This document shows, piece by piece, positions 45,925 through 54,615 of a DNA stretch of 64,000 nt. This stretch comes from Brevundimonas sp. SORGH_AS_0993 (lineage in GTDB: Bacteria > Pseudomonadota > Alphaproteobacteria > Caulobacterales > Caulobacteraceae). Made by a program: the position numbers and the translations under genes. Within the stretch, counting starts at the first letter, position 1. Every line of letters begins with the position of its first letter. A model generated the notes under the pieces. It had not been told where the DNA came from and did no database searches. It saw only the letters and a list, made by a program, of their open reading frames with translations. The stretch lies in NCBI RefSeq assembly GCF_030818545.1, contig NZ_JAUTAH010000001.1:1865001-1929000 (forward strand), read 5' to 3'.

Positions 45925-48048
45925 CTACCAGATACGAACGCGATCCTCGGGCTTCAGATAGTATTTCGCGCCGGGCTGGACATCGAAGGCTTCGTACCAG
46001 GCGTCGACGTTGCGCAGCGGGCCGATGACCCGGAACTGCGCGGCCGAGTGCGGATCGGTGGCGACCTGCTGCTTCAGCGCCTCGTCGCGGTACTTCGACT
46101 GCCAGACCTGGGCCCAGCCGTAGAAGAAGCGCTGATCGCCGGTCGTGCCGTCCAGCACCGGCGCGGGCCGACCGTTCAGCGACAGATGATAGGCCTCCAG
46201 ACCCACGGCCACGCCCGAGGCGTCGCCGATGTTCTCGCCCATGGTGAGGCCCGGATTGATGTGATAGCCAGGCAGCGGCTCATAGGTGGCGTACTGCTCG
46301 CCCAGGCGCGTGGTCAGGGCGTCGAACTTGGCCTTGTCCTCGGCCGTCCACCAGTTGCGCAGCACCCCGTCGCCATCGGACTTGGAGCCCTGATCGTCGA
46401 AGCCGTGGCCGATCTCGTGGCCGATCACGCCGCCGATGCCGCCGTAGTTGACGGCCGGGTCCGCGTCCGGATCGAAGAAGGGCGGCTGCAGGATGGCGGC
46501 CGGGAAGACGATCTCGTTGTTGGCCGAGTTGTAGTAGGCGTTGACCGTCTGGGGCGTCATGCCCCATTCGGCCTTGTCCACCGGCGCGTTCAGGCGGGCC
46601 AGGTCATAGTTCCATTCGAACAGGCCCTGCCGCTCGGCGTTGCCGACCAGGTCGTCGGCGCGGATGTCCAGGCCGGAATAGTCGCGCCACTTGTCGGGAT
46701 AGCCGATCTTGACGGTGAATTTCCGCAGCTTCTCCTGCGCCGCCGCCCTGGTCTCCGCGCCCATCCAGGTCAGGTTCTCGATGCGGTGCGACAGGGCCGT
46801 GCGCAGATTGGCGACCAGTTCTTCCATCTTGGCCTTGGATTCGGCCGGGAAATACTGGCCCACATAAAGCCGGCCCGTGGCCTCGCCCAGCGAACCTTCG
46901 GCGAAGGAGATGGCGCGCTTCTCGCGGGTGCGCTGCTCGGGCTGGCCCGACAGGTCGCGGGCGCGGAACTCCCACTGGGCGTCCGAGAAACGCTGCGACA
47001 GATAGGGCGCCATGTCGTCGACCGTGTGGAAGGCTTCCCACGCCCGCAACAGTTCGACCGGCGTTTCGGCGTAGATCGCCGCGATCTTCGGCAGGGCCGT
47101 GTTCTGACGCACGATCAGCCGCGGCACGCCGCCCAGCTTGGCCGCGTCGAAATAGGCCTGCCATTCGAAGCCCGGCGCCTGTTCGTTCAGCTGACGGATG
47201 GTGAACTCGTTATAGGTCTTGTCGCGGTTGCGGTTTTCGGCCGGGCTCCAGTGGGCCTCGGCGATCTTCTGCTCCAGGGCGACGATCTGCGCGGCGGTCT
47301 CGGCCGGGGCAGACCAGCCGATCATGCCCAGCATCCGGGCCACATAGGCCTGATACTTCTCTTTCTTGTCGGCGTAGCGGGCGTCCAGATAGTAGTCGCG
47401 GTTGGGCAGGCCCAGGCCCGACTGGCCGGTCGAGACGACGTAGCGGGTCGGCTGTTTGGCGTCGATGGTGATGCCGGTGCCGAAGAAGGAGCCGCCGAAG
47501 CGGCCGACCGTCTGGCCCATATAGACGGCCATCTTCTCGTGGCTGTCGGCGGCGCGAATGGCGGCCAGATAGGGCTGCAGCGGCTGGGCGTCCAGCTGAT
47601 CGACGCGGGTTTGGTCGATGTAGGAGCGATAGGCGTCGGCGATCTTCGCCTCGTCCGAACCGGGCGCCAGGTCCGTGCGCGCGGCCAGGCCGGTGATCAA
47701 CTGCTTCATCCGGTTGTCCGACAGTTCGCGCAGCAGGGCGAAGGAGCCGTAGCTGGTGCGGTCCGACGGAATGACCAGGGCGTCCACGGCCTTGCCGTTG
47801 GCGTAACGGAAGAAGTCGTCGCCCGGCTTCACCGCAGTGTCGCGCCCCGCCAGGTTGAAGCCCCAGGTCCCGTACCTGGGCGCCTCGGTTCCCTGCCAGC
47901 CGGCGGCGCTCTCCTCGCCGGAAAACAGCGAGATGAGGGTGCAGCTTTCGTCCAGACAGGCGTGGTCGTGAACGACGTCCTGCGCCAAGGCGGCGGAAGG
48001 CAGGAGAAGCGCGCCGACGGCGGCGGCGATGAGCAGTCTTTTCATCAC
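45925..48048 (-). CDS. M13-family metalloendopeptidase (neprilysin-like)
   Basis: 707 residues with a signal peptide ending SAALAQ. The zinc site is VIGHEIGHGFDDQGS (HExxH near residue 535) with the third ligand Glu in ENIGDASGV (about 597), and the C-terminal end is the typical CKVW-like motif (here EDRVRIW). The M13_N domain covers about 60-430 and the M13 domain the rest. It is a periplasmic zinc peptidase of short peptides. The start is 48048 or the second Met at 48045. A terminator follows the stop. Confidence 0.92.
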   Translation of the reverse strand: MMKRLLIAAAVGALLLPSAALAQDVVHDHACLDESCTLISLFSGEESAAGWQGTEAPRYGTWGFNLAGRDTAVKPGDDFFRYANGKAVDALVIPSDRTSYGSFALLRELSDNRMKQLITGLAARTDLAPGSDEAKIADAYRSYIDQTRVDQLDAQPLQPYLAAIRAADSHEKMAVYMGQTVGRFGGSFFGTGITIDAKQPTRYVVSTGQSGLGLPNRDYYLDARYADKKEKYQAYVARMLGMIGWSAPAETAAQIVALEQKIAEAHWSPAENRNRDKTYNEFTIRQLNEQAPGFEWQAYFDAAKLGGVPRLIVRQNTALPKIAAIYAETPVELLRAWEAFHTVDDMAPYLSQRFSDAQWEFRARDLSGQPEQRTREKRAISFAEGSLGEATGRLYVGQYFPAESKAKMEELVANLRTALSHRIENLTWMGAETRAAAQEKLRKFTVKIGYPDKWRDYSGLDIRADDLVGNAERQGLFEWNYDLARLNAPVDKAEWGMTPQTVNAYYNSANNEIVFPAAILQPPFFDPDADPAVNYGGIGGVIGHEIGHGFDDQGSKSDGDGVLRNWWTAEDKAKFDALTTRLGEQYATYEPLPGYHINPGLTMGENIGDASGVAVGLEAYHLSLNGRPAPVLDGTTGDQRFFYGWAQVWQSKYRDEALKQQVATDPHSAAQFRVIGPLRNVDAWYEAFDVQPGAKYYLKPEDRVRIW

Positions 48049-48195
48049 AATATCCTAGCAGCCGCCCCTGACGGGCGGGTCGGGGCGGACCCTATCCCCG
48101 GCAGGAGGGGTGTCGCCTTAAAAAAAGTTCATGAAATGCACGCGGCGTCTCGTCACAGGCCCATCGTCCGGGTTTGATGGCGCGACGGGGGGCGG

Positions 48196-50031
48196 ATGCA
48201 CGGACACGGCGGCGATTATAAGGATCTGGTGGTCTTCCTGGCCGCGGCGGGCGTCATCGTGCCCCTGGTCAACCGACTGAAGATCAGTCCGGTGCTGGGT
48301 TTCCTGGCCGCCGGCGTCGTCCTGGGACCGGACGGCTTGGCTCGGTTCGCCGAGGCCGCGCCCTGGCTGTCGTGGATCACCATCCGCGAACCCTCCCAGT
48401 TGGCCCAGCTGTCGGAGCTGGGCGTCGCCTTCCTTCTGTTCATGATCGGGCTGGAGCTGTCGTGGGAGCGGCTGCGCGCCATGCGCCGGCTGGTCTTCGG
48501 CCTGGGCCTGATGCAGGTCGCAGCCTGTGCGGGGGTGCTGTCGGCCGCCTTCATGCTGACGGGCCAATCGCTGGCCGGGGCGGCGGTGCTGGGCATGGGC
48601 CTGGCCCTGTCCTCGACCGCCGTGGTCATGCCCGTCCTGGCCGAGCGAGGGCGGCTGAAGGGGGCCGTCGGCCGGTCGACCTTCGCCGTTCTTCTGGCGC
48701 AGGATCTGTCGGTCGCGCCGATCCTGATCACCGTCAGCGTGCTGGCGGCCGTGGCCCAGCAGGGCGGGACGCTGGATCCGCAGGTGCTGGGGCGTTCGCT
48801 GCTGACCCTGGCGCCGGCGACCATCGGCCTGGGGCTTCTGGTCCTGTTGGGGCGGCTGGTGCTGCGGCCGATGTTCCGGTCGGTGGCCCGGGCGCGCAAG
48901 GTGGATCAGGGCGGCGAGCTGTTCGTGGCCGCGAGCCTTCTGGTGGTGGTCGGCGCGGGCCTGGCCGCCCAGGCCAGCGGCCTGTCGATGAGCATCGGCG
49001 CCCTGGTCGCCGGCGTCCTGCTGGCCGAGACGGAGTTCCGCCGCGAGGTCGAGGTGTCGATCGAGCCGTTCAAGGGCCTGCTGCTAGGGGTCTTCTTCGT
49101 CGGCGTCGGCCTGGGGCTTGATCTGGACGCGGTCGCCGCCGACCCGGCCGGGGTCATCGGCCTGGCCTTGGCCATCGCCGCGGCCAAGGCGGTGGTCATC
49201 TTCGGCCTGGCGCGTCTGTGGGGGCTCAGCGCCCGAACGGCTGTGGAGACGGCCCTGGTCCTGGCGCCGGCGGGCGAGTTCGCCTTCGTCGTCTTCGCCA
49301 CCGGCATGGTGGAGGGGATCGCCTCGCCCCAGTTGACAAGCACGGTCGCCCTGTCGGCCACCCTCAGCATCTTCTCGATTCCGCTGATGGCCCAACTGGG
49401 TCAGAGGCTCGGACGGCGCGCCGTCCCCAGGACGACGGCGGGGAGCGAGCCCCCTCCGCCGATGGAGACGGCCGACGGCGCGGTCATCATCGTCGGCTTC
49501 GGTCGGGTCGGGCGGCTGATCGGCGAGCTGTTGAAGGCGCACGATCAGACCTTCATCGCCCTGGACTCCGATCCCGCCATCGTCGCAGCCGGCCGCCGCG
49601 ACGGCTTCGACGTCTTCTACGGCGACGCGGGCCGCCGCGAGATGCTGCAGCACTGCGGCGTGGCCTCCACCCGCGCCCTGGTCGTCACCATGGACACGCC
49701 CGCCAAGGTGGACGAGGTGGTGGCGACCGCCCGGTCCCTGCGCGAGGATCTGATCCTGATCGCCCGCGCGCGAGACGATCAGCATGCGGTGCGGCTGTAC
49801 AGGCTGGGCGTCACCGACGCCGTGCCGGAAACCACCGAGGCCAGCCTGCAACTGGCCGAGAACACCCTGGTCGACCTGGGCGTGCCGATGGGGTTGGTCC
49901 TGGCCTCCATCCATGAACGCCGCGATCGGTTCCGCCAGACCTTCCAGGCCGCGACCCCGCCCGAGCGGCGCAACCGTCCGACCCGCGCCCTGCGATCTCG
50001 CGTGGTCCCTCCCCCGGACAGCCCATCGTAG
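48196..50031 (+). CDS. Kef-type cation:proton antiporter (CPA2) with RCK domain
   Basis: 611 residues. The first 390 form about twelve membrane helices with the CPA2 landmarks MIGLELSWERLRAMRR, LSSTAVVMPVLAERG and FFVGVGLGLDL. The last part (about 430-545) is a TrkA-N/RCK domain, with the NAD-binding VIIVGFGRVGRLIGELL. It probably exports K+ or Na+ in exchange for H+, gated by the nucleotide state. Length and layout are close to YbaL/KefB-type proteins; the KefC glutathione-binding details were not checked. Confidence 0.9.
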   Translation: MHGHGGDYKDLVVFLAAAGVIVPLVNRLKISPVLGFLAAGVVLGPDGLARFAEAAPWLSWITIREPSQLAQLSELGVAFLLFMIGLELSWERLRAMRRLVFGLGLMQVAACAGVLSAAFMLTGQSLAGAAVLGMGLALSSTAVVMPVLAERGRLKGAVGRSTFAVLLAQDLSVAPILITVSVLAAVAQQGGTLDPQVLGRSLLTLAPATIGLGLLVLLGRLVLRPMFRSVARARKVDQGGELFVAASLLVVVGAGLAAQASGLSMSIGALVAGVLLAETEFRREVEVSIEPFKGLLLGVFFVGVGLGLDLDAVAADPAGVIGLALAIAAAKAVVIFGLARLWGLSARTAVETALVLAPAGEFAFVVFATGMVEGIASPQLTSTVALSATLSIFSIPLMAQLGQRLGRRAVPRTTAGSEPPPPMETADGAVIIVGFGRVGRLIGELLKAHDQTFIALDSDPAIVAAGRRDGFDVFYGDAGRREMLQHCGVASTRALVVTMDTPAKVDEVVATARSLREDLILIARARDDQHAVRLYRLGVTDAVPETTEASLQLAENTLVDLGVPMGLVLASIHERRDRFRQTFQAATPPERRNRPTRALRSRVVPPPDSPS

Positions 50032-50223
50032 GACAGGGACTTTGCCCCAGGCTGGACCCATTTTCGTCATGGTTCCGTGATCGAAGCTCCACCTTCCTCT
50101 ATCGTGGCGTCCGTTCGGGCGCCGCCGCCATTGATCGCCCTCTTCGGAGGCGAGTCTTCACCCAAAAGTCGATGCCGGAGCCTTGGAGTTTCGAGACTTT
50201 GAGTAGAGTAAAAGTTTGTATTC

Positions 50224-50862
50224 ATGACTGATTCCCTCGCGATTTCCGCCAACGAACCCCGTATGAACCGGCGCCAGGCCGCCAAGATCCGCACCCGTCA
50301 GAAAGTGCTGGACGCCGCCCGGTCCCTGTTCGCCGAGCGCGGCTACGAGCCGGCCACCATCCGCGACATCGCCAAGGGCGCCGGAATGTCGACCGGCGCC
50401 GTCTTCGCCAACTTCCAGGACAAGGCCGAACTGTTCGAAGCGGTCCTGACCGAGGACATGACCCGCCTGGCCGAGGTGGTCGAAGCGGGCGTGCCCGCCG
50501 ATCAGCCCGTGCGCGGCCGCCTGGTGGGCGCCCTGAGCGCCGGCTATCAGTCGTCGCTGGATCAGTTGCCGCTGTTCCAGGCCATCGTGGCCCGCTCGTG
50601 GTTCCAGCCCCTGGCCGCCGAGATGCGGGCGCGGGCCGCCACCAAGAACCTGCTTCTGGTCGTCAGCGGCCTGCTGCAGGAGGCCGTCGCCAAGGGCGAA
50701 CTGCGCAAGGACGCAGACGTGCGCCTGTTGGTCGAACTGATCTGGGACGCCTATCTGTCGAACTATCGCCGCGCGGCCTATGACAAGTGGGACGCTCAGG
50801 CCCTGTCCGACCACCTGGGCAAGCAGATCGACGTCATCCTGGCCGGCGCCCTGGCCGAATAA
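50224..50862 (+). CDS. TetR-family transcriptional regulator
   Basis: 212 residues. The TetR N-terminal HTH is clear at about 22-67: RTRQKVLDAARSLFAERGYE, then IRDIAKGAGMSTGAVFANFQDKAELF. The C-terminal domain is helical with an IRDIA-like dimer interface and no recognisable ligand motif. The regulated gene is not obvious: the antiporter upstream reads towards it and 192 bp separate them. A plain AT-rich stretch (about 50185-50220) before the ATG may be its promoter. Confidence 0.88.
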   Translation: MTDSLAISANEPRMNRRQAAKIRTRQKVLDAARSLFAERGYEPATIRDIAKGAGMSTGAVFANFQDKAELFEAVLTEDMTRLAEVVEAGVPADQPVRGRLVGALSAGYQSSLDQLPLFQAIVARSWFQPLAAEMRARAATKNLLLVVSGLLQEAVAKGELRKDADVRLLVELIWDAYLSNYRRAAYDKWDAQALSDHLGKQIDVILAGALAE

Positions 50863-50889
50863 GGCCGTATCCGCCGCCATCGAAACAAA

Positions 50890-50925
50890 AGCCGGGGCCG
50901 TCCGCGCGGATCCGGCTTTTTCTTT
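50890..50925 (+). terminator. rho-independent terminator of the TetR gene
   Basis: AGCCGG (50890-50895) pairs with CCGGCT (50912-50917), closing a loop of 16 bases that can pair further, followed by a T-rich run TTTTCTTTG. It begins 28 bases after the TetR stop and lies between that gene and the convergent Smr gene. Confidence 0.7.
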
Positions 50926-50929
50926 GTCT

Positions 50930-51523
50930 TCAGCCGCGCCGCCGCAGGGTGACGTAGAAGGCGCCGTCGCCGCCGTGCCGCTGGTGTGCGACCGTATAGC
51001 CGGACACCACGGCGCGCAGGGCCGGGGCCTGCATCCATTCGGCGAAGGAGGCGCGGATCACCCCGCCGCCCCGCCGTCCCTGTCCGGTGATGACCAGAAC
51101 CGCCCGCAGGCCGCGCGCCTGGCAGGCGGTCAGAAAGCCGCGCAGCTGATCCTCGGCCTCGAACCGGCCGAAGCCGTGCAGGTCGATGCGCGCCTCGATC
51201 GGGTCGCGTTCGCGCGCGATCCGCTGCTTGCGGCGCGGCTCCAGGTCTTCGGGCGCGTTGCGCGCGCGGGGCAGACCAGGCAGCACGGTTTTGATCGGGG
51301 CGGAGGGCGTGGGCGGGGCGCGCTTGGTCGTCGGCCGCGCCGTCGGCTTGGCGACGGCGGCGGGAGGCGCGGAGGGATCGAGATCCAGCGCCGGTCCCTT
51401 GGCGGCGATGCGATCGGCCTTGCGCAGGCGCGGCGGCGTGACCGAGCCGGCGACGCGCCCCCAGATTCGGCGGTCCTCGGGCGTCAGGCCGTTGTCGTCG
51501 CGTCCGGCGCCCTTGCGCTTCAT
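50930..51523 (-). CDS. Smr-domain protein (MutS2-type nuclease/DNA-binding)
   Basis: 197 residues. The first half is a basic, low-complexity region rich in Pro, Ala and Arg. The Smr domain is at about 110-195: ARIDLHGFGRFEAEDQLRGFL, then LVITGQGRRGGGVIRASFAEWM and FYVTLRRRG. Small stand-alone Smr proteins nick or bind branched DNA or RNA. The ATG at 51523 overlaps the stop of the XRE gene by ATGA; this and its hydrophilic start favour it over upstream alternatives. Confidence 0.85.
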   Translation of the reverse strand: MKRKGAGRDDNGLTPEDRRIWGRVAGSVTPPRLRKADRIAAKGPALDLDPSAPPAAVAKPTARPTTKRAPPTPSAPIKTVLPGLPRARNAPEDLEPRRKQRIARERDPIEARIDLHGFGRFEAEDQLRGFLTACQARGLRAVLVITGQGRRGGGVIRASFAEWMQAPALRAVVSGYTVAHQRHGGDGAFYVTLRRRG

Positions 51524-51759
51524 TCGTCTGTTTCGTCCTCGATCAGGTCGCCCGGACCCGGTTCGTGCGACAGCAGGTCGCCGGGCTGGCACTCCAGTTC
51601 GCGGCACAGGGCGTCCAGGGTCGAGAACCGCACTGCGCGCGCCTTGCCCGTCTTCAGGATCGACAGGTTCGCCACCGTCACCCCCACCCGGTCGGCGAGT
51701 TCGGTCAGCGACATGCGGCGTTCGACGAGAATGCGATCAAGCTGGACGCGGATGGCCAT
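51520..51759 (-). CDS. XRE/YozG-like helix-turn-helix regulator
   Basis: 79 residues. The HTH is at about 8-62: QLDRILVERRMSLTELADRVGVTVANLSILKTGKA, followed by FSTLDALCRELECQPGDLL. Small XRE proteins of this kind usually sit beside a DUF2975 membrane protein gene, here at 51784-52386, 24 bases upstream. It also overlaps the Smr gene by ATGA, so all three probably share a transcript. Confidence 0.9.
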   Translation of the reverse strand: MAIRVQLDRILVERRMSLTELADRVGVTVANLSILKTGKARAVRFSTLDALCRELECQPGDLLSHEPGPGDLIEDETDE

Positions 51760-51783
51760 GCGAAAACCCTTAGTGGAAACGGA

Positions 51784-52386
51784 TCAGATCGTCAGTTCGG
51801 ATTCGCGGCGCAGGCGCGCGCCCTCGCGGAACACCTCGGCCAGGACGAAGACGATCAGAACGGAAAAGATCGGGGTCAGCAGTTCGCCCGGCCCTTGCGG
51901 GTCCATGACCCCCGGCGCCAGGCGAGCCGCCACGAACCCCTGAGCCAGCCAGACGCCGCCGGTGACGACGGCCAGGATCAGGCCGATGTGGCGCAGGCGG
52001 CGGACATTGGCGGGATGGAAGGGATCGCCCATGGTCAGTGTACGGAAGATACGGCGTAGGCTGCGCAGGATCAGCATGAAACCGCCGAAATAGGCCGTGG
52101 CGGCGCCCAGGCCGAACAGCAGCAGAAGCCGCGTCAAAGGCAGTTGTCGCCCGCCCGACGCGCCGCTGACGGTGATGTTGACGTTGTCGAGCGGAATGAA
52201 GACGGCGGCGATCAGCAACAGAAGCAGAAGCCCGGTGATCAGCCACAGAAGAACATAGGCGACGTCCAGCGCCACTTTCAGCACGCTGGAGACGGAGCTC
52301 GGACCCAGCGTCCGCAGGGCGTCGATCCAGCGGGAGGTGCGCGCCAGGCCCCGCTTCAACGGATTGTTCGGCGTCGGCAGTCGCAT
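51784..52386 (-). CDS. DUF2975 membrane protein
   Basis: 200 residues. Four membrane helices lie at about 35-60, 83-105, 130-150 and 165-185. The DUF2975-like signature includes DNVNITVSG, GDPFHPANVRRLRHIGLI and a final region with basic residues. Such proteins are paired with a YozG-type XRE regulator, as here. The function is unknown. The start at 52386 gives a normal short cytoplasmic N-terminus (MRLPTPNNPLKRG). Confidence 0.82.
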   Translation of the reverse strand: MRLPTPNNPLKRGLARTSRWIDALRTLGPSSVSSVLKVALDVAYVLLWLITGLLLLLLIAAVFIPLDNVNITVSGASGGRQLPLTRLLLLFGLGAATAYFGGFMLILRSLRRIFRTLTMGDPFHPANVRRLRHIGLILAVVTGGVWLAQGFVAARLAPGVMDPQGPGELLTPIFSVLIVFVLAEVFREGARLRRESELTI

Positions 52387-52529
52387 GGCGAGGCGGCTCT
52401 CAGGCCGGAGGGGTTGGCGCGATGGCCGCGCGGGGTCCGGCGAACCCACGCGCAGCTCTATACATCGCGGTCTTGGTCAAGATCGTCAAAGCCCCTCGTG
52501 ATCGGTAAAGACGGTGCAGACGTCTTCGA

Positions 52530-52646
52530 TCAGAGGGCTTGGATCAGGACGGCGACAATGGCCGTCGGCAGGGCGGCGATCATGATGGTGTTGACGAGCA
52601 GCGAGCCGACCTTGTCCAGCCACATCGAGGCGTTCATCGTATGCAT
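52530..52646 (-). CDS. 38-residue single-span membrane peptide
   Basis: MHTMNASMWLDKVGSLLVNT followed by IMIAALPTAIVAVLIQAL. GGAG lies seven bases before the ATG, a good ribosome site. The hydrophobic segment (about 15-36) would span the membrane once. It lies in the intergenic region between the DUF2975 gene and rdgB on the minus strand. A palindromic region (52796-52817) lies about 150 bp upstream. Reality of the gene rests on the ribosome site and amphipathic start only. Confidence 0.45.
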   Translation of the reverse strand: MHTMNASMWLDKVGSLLVNTIMIAALPTAIVAVLIQAL

Positions 52647-52795
52647 TGTGTTTCTCCGTCGTTTGATTGGGCGATTATCACCCGATATTTTCCTGAGCCC
52701 GCATGATTGTTTCCGTTTCTGCGGAAGTCTGGAACGGTGCGGCCCCGTTCCTGATGTTGAATAGATAGGCCGTGCCGAGCGGAAAAGCACGTTAC

Positions 52796-52817
52796 ATATC
52801 GTTTAACGATATTAAAC
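52796..52817. promoter_or_regulatory. overlapping palindromes in the rdgB/small-peptide intergenic region
   Basis: ATATCG-TTTAA-CGATAT (52796-52812) and GTTTAA-CGATA-TTAAAC (52801-52817) are two perfect palindromes with 5-bp centres that overlap. Together they make an AT-rich operator-like site 36 bp before the rdgB ATG in a very GC-rich genome. A TetR, XRE or PadR-type regulator would fit; none can be named. Confidence 0.4.
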
Positions 52818-52852
52818 TTTGGCAATAGACTGTTTCAGGGATGTGATCGCCA

Positions 52853-53455
52853 ATGAATCTGAAGCTTATCAAAGGGATGCGGATCGTGGCCGCGACCCAC
52901 AATCCCGGAAAGGTCCCCGAGATCGCCGCCCTTCTGGGCCAGGATTACGAGATTCTAACCGCGGGACAGTTGGCCCTGCCCGAACCGGAGGAGACGGAGA
53001 CCACTTTCGGCGGCAACGCCATGCTGAAGGCGCGCCATGCGGCCCGCCTGTCGGGCGAGGTGGCCCTGGCCGACGATTCCGGCCTGTCGGTCGCGGCCCT
53101 GGACGGCGCGCCAGGCGTCTATTCCGCGCGGTGGGCCGGCCCCTCCAAGGATTTCGCCCTGGCGATCCGGAAGGTCGAGACGCGGCTGGAAGAGCGAGGC
53201 GACCCCGACCGCCGCGCCTGGTTCACCTCGGCCCTGGCCGTAGCCTGGCCCGACGGCCCGTGCCTGGTGGTCGAAGGCGTGGTCGAAGGCGCGCTGACCT
53301 TCCCGCCGCGCGGCGACCGGGGCTTCGGCTACGATCCCATCTTCATCCCCGACGGCGGAACCCAGACCTTCGGCGAGATGGAGCCGGCCGAGAAGGACGC
53401 GATCAGCCACCGCGCCCGCGCCTTCGCCAAGCTGCGGGCCGCGCTGATTGACTGA
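52853..53455 (+). CDS. rdgB: RdgB/HAM1-family non-canonical purine NTP pyrophosphatase
   Basis: 200 residues. The family start VAATHNPGKVPEIAALL (about residues 12-28) is followed by TTFGGNAMLKARHAA, ALADDSGLSVAALDGAPGVYSAR (active-site Asp) and FGYDPIFIP. It hydrolyses dITP, XTP and related nucleotides to prevent mutagenesis. A second start (MRIVAATHN at 52877) matches E. coli better; the first adds eight residues. The stop overlaps the hemW start. Confidence 0.94.
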   Translation: MNLKLIKGMRIVAATHNPGKVPEIAALLGQDYEILTAGQLALPEPEETETTFGGNAMLKARHAARLSGEVALADDSGLSVAALDGAPGVYSARWAGPSKDFALAIRKVETRLEERGDPDRRAWFTSALAVAWPDGPCLVVEGVVEGALTFPPRGDRGFGYDPIFIPDGGTQTFGEMEPAEKDAISHRARAFAKLRAALID

Positions 53456-54611
53456 TCCGCTCGATCCCGGAACGGACGTCGGCCTCTATGTCCACTGGCC
53501 CTATTGCGCTCGCATCTGTCCCTATTGCGACTTCAACGTCGTGCGCGATCGGGGGCGGACGGACGAGCAGGATCGGCTGGTCGAGGCGATCCTGGCCGAT
53601 CTGGCGGCCCAGCGCGCCCGGACCGGACCGCGGCGGCTGGCGTCCGTCTTCTTCGGCGGGGGCACGCCGTCGCTGATGCGGCCGCAGGCGGTCGCCCGCA
53701 TCCTGGGGGCGGCGCACGATCTGTTCCCCCCTGCGTCTCCGAAGATCGAGATCACCCTGGAGGCCAACCCCACCGACGCCGAGGCGGGCCGGTTCGCCGA
53801 CCTGGCCCAGGCCGGGATCAACCGGCTGTCGATGGGGGTGCAGGCGCTGGACGACGCGGCTTTACGGTTCCTGGGGCGCGACCATTCGGCGGACGAGGCC
53901 CTGCGCGCCGTTGGTCTGGCCCGATGCGCCTTCGAGCGCCTGTCCATCGACCTGATCTACGCCCGGCCGGACCAGAGGCCCGAGTCCTGGGCGACCGAAC
54001 TGAAGGCGGCGCTGGCGCTGGGGTTCGAACACGTCTCGCCCTATCAGTTGACCATCGAGCCGACGACCGCCTTCGGCCGCGCCCTGGCGCGGGGAACCCT
54101 GGTCCCGCCGGACGAAGACCGCGCCGCCGCCCTTTATGAAACGACCCAGACGGTGCTGAGCGGCGCCGGGTTCGAGGCCTATGAGGTGTCCAACCACGCG
54201 CGGGGAGCCGCCGCCCGCTCGATCCACAATCTGCACGTCTGGCGCGGCGGCGATTATCTGGGTCTGGGCCCGGGCGCCCATGGGCGTCTGACGCTGGAGG
54301 GCGCGCGCACCGCGACCGTCGCCCATCGCCGCATCGGCGACTATGTGCAGGGCGTCTCGGCCGGAACGCCCTGGGTCGAGCGGGACCGCCTGTCGACGGC
54401 CGACGCGGCGGAAGAGCGTCTGTTGCTGGGTCTGCGCACCGTCGAGGGCGCGCCTGCGTCCCTGCTGTCCGACCTGGGCCTGTCGATCGAGACCGGGCCG
54501 GCGACCGATTTGATCGCGGACGGGTTTCTACACCTCACGGCGGGTCGCCTGATCGCCACCGCCAAGGGACGGCCGGTGCTGGACGGGGTTCTGAAGGCCC
54601 TGCTGACCTGA
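53448..54611 (+). CDS. hemW: radical SAM HemW (coproporphyrinogen oxidase-like heme chaperone)
   Basis: 387 residues. The iron-sulfur cluster motif is YCARICPYCDF (CxxxCxxC, about residues 20-30), and the family goes on with FGGGTPSLM, EANPTDAE, NRLSMGVQALDD and the C-terminal HemN-type domain. HemW lacks the oxidase activity of HemN and delivers heme to proteins. The start is TTG at 53448, overlapping the rdgB stop by eight bases; no better start exists in frame. Confidence 0.93.
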   Translation: MTDPLDPGTDVGLYVHWPYCARICPYCDFNVVRDRGRTDEQDRLVEAILADLAAQRARTGPRRLASVFFGGGTPSLMRPQAVARILGAAHDLFPPASPKIEITLEANPTDAEAGRFADLAQAGINRLSMGVQALDDAALRFLGRDHSADEALRAVGLARCAFERLSIDLIYARPDQRPESWATELKAALALGFEHVSPYQLTIEPTTAFGRALARGTLVPPDEDRAAALYETTQTVLSGAGFEAYEVSNHARGAAARSIHNLHVWRGGDYLGLGPGAHGRLTLEGARTATVAHRRIGDYVQGVSAGTPWVERDRLSTADAAEERLLLGLRTVEGAPASLLSDLGLSIETGPATDLIADGFLHLTAGRLIATAKGRPVLDGVLKALLT

Positions 54612-54615
54612 CCGA

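Noticed and set aside
45865..48177. 770-codon plus-strand frame opposite the M13 peptidase
   Set aside because: Low-complexity translation without motifs; the opposite strand has a complete zinc peptidase with signal peptide.
52801..52817. CtrA box (TTAA-N7-TTAA) upstream of rdgB
   Set aside because: The two TTAA elements are 5, not 7, bases apart; the symmetry is better explained as a palindrome.
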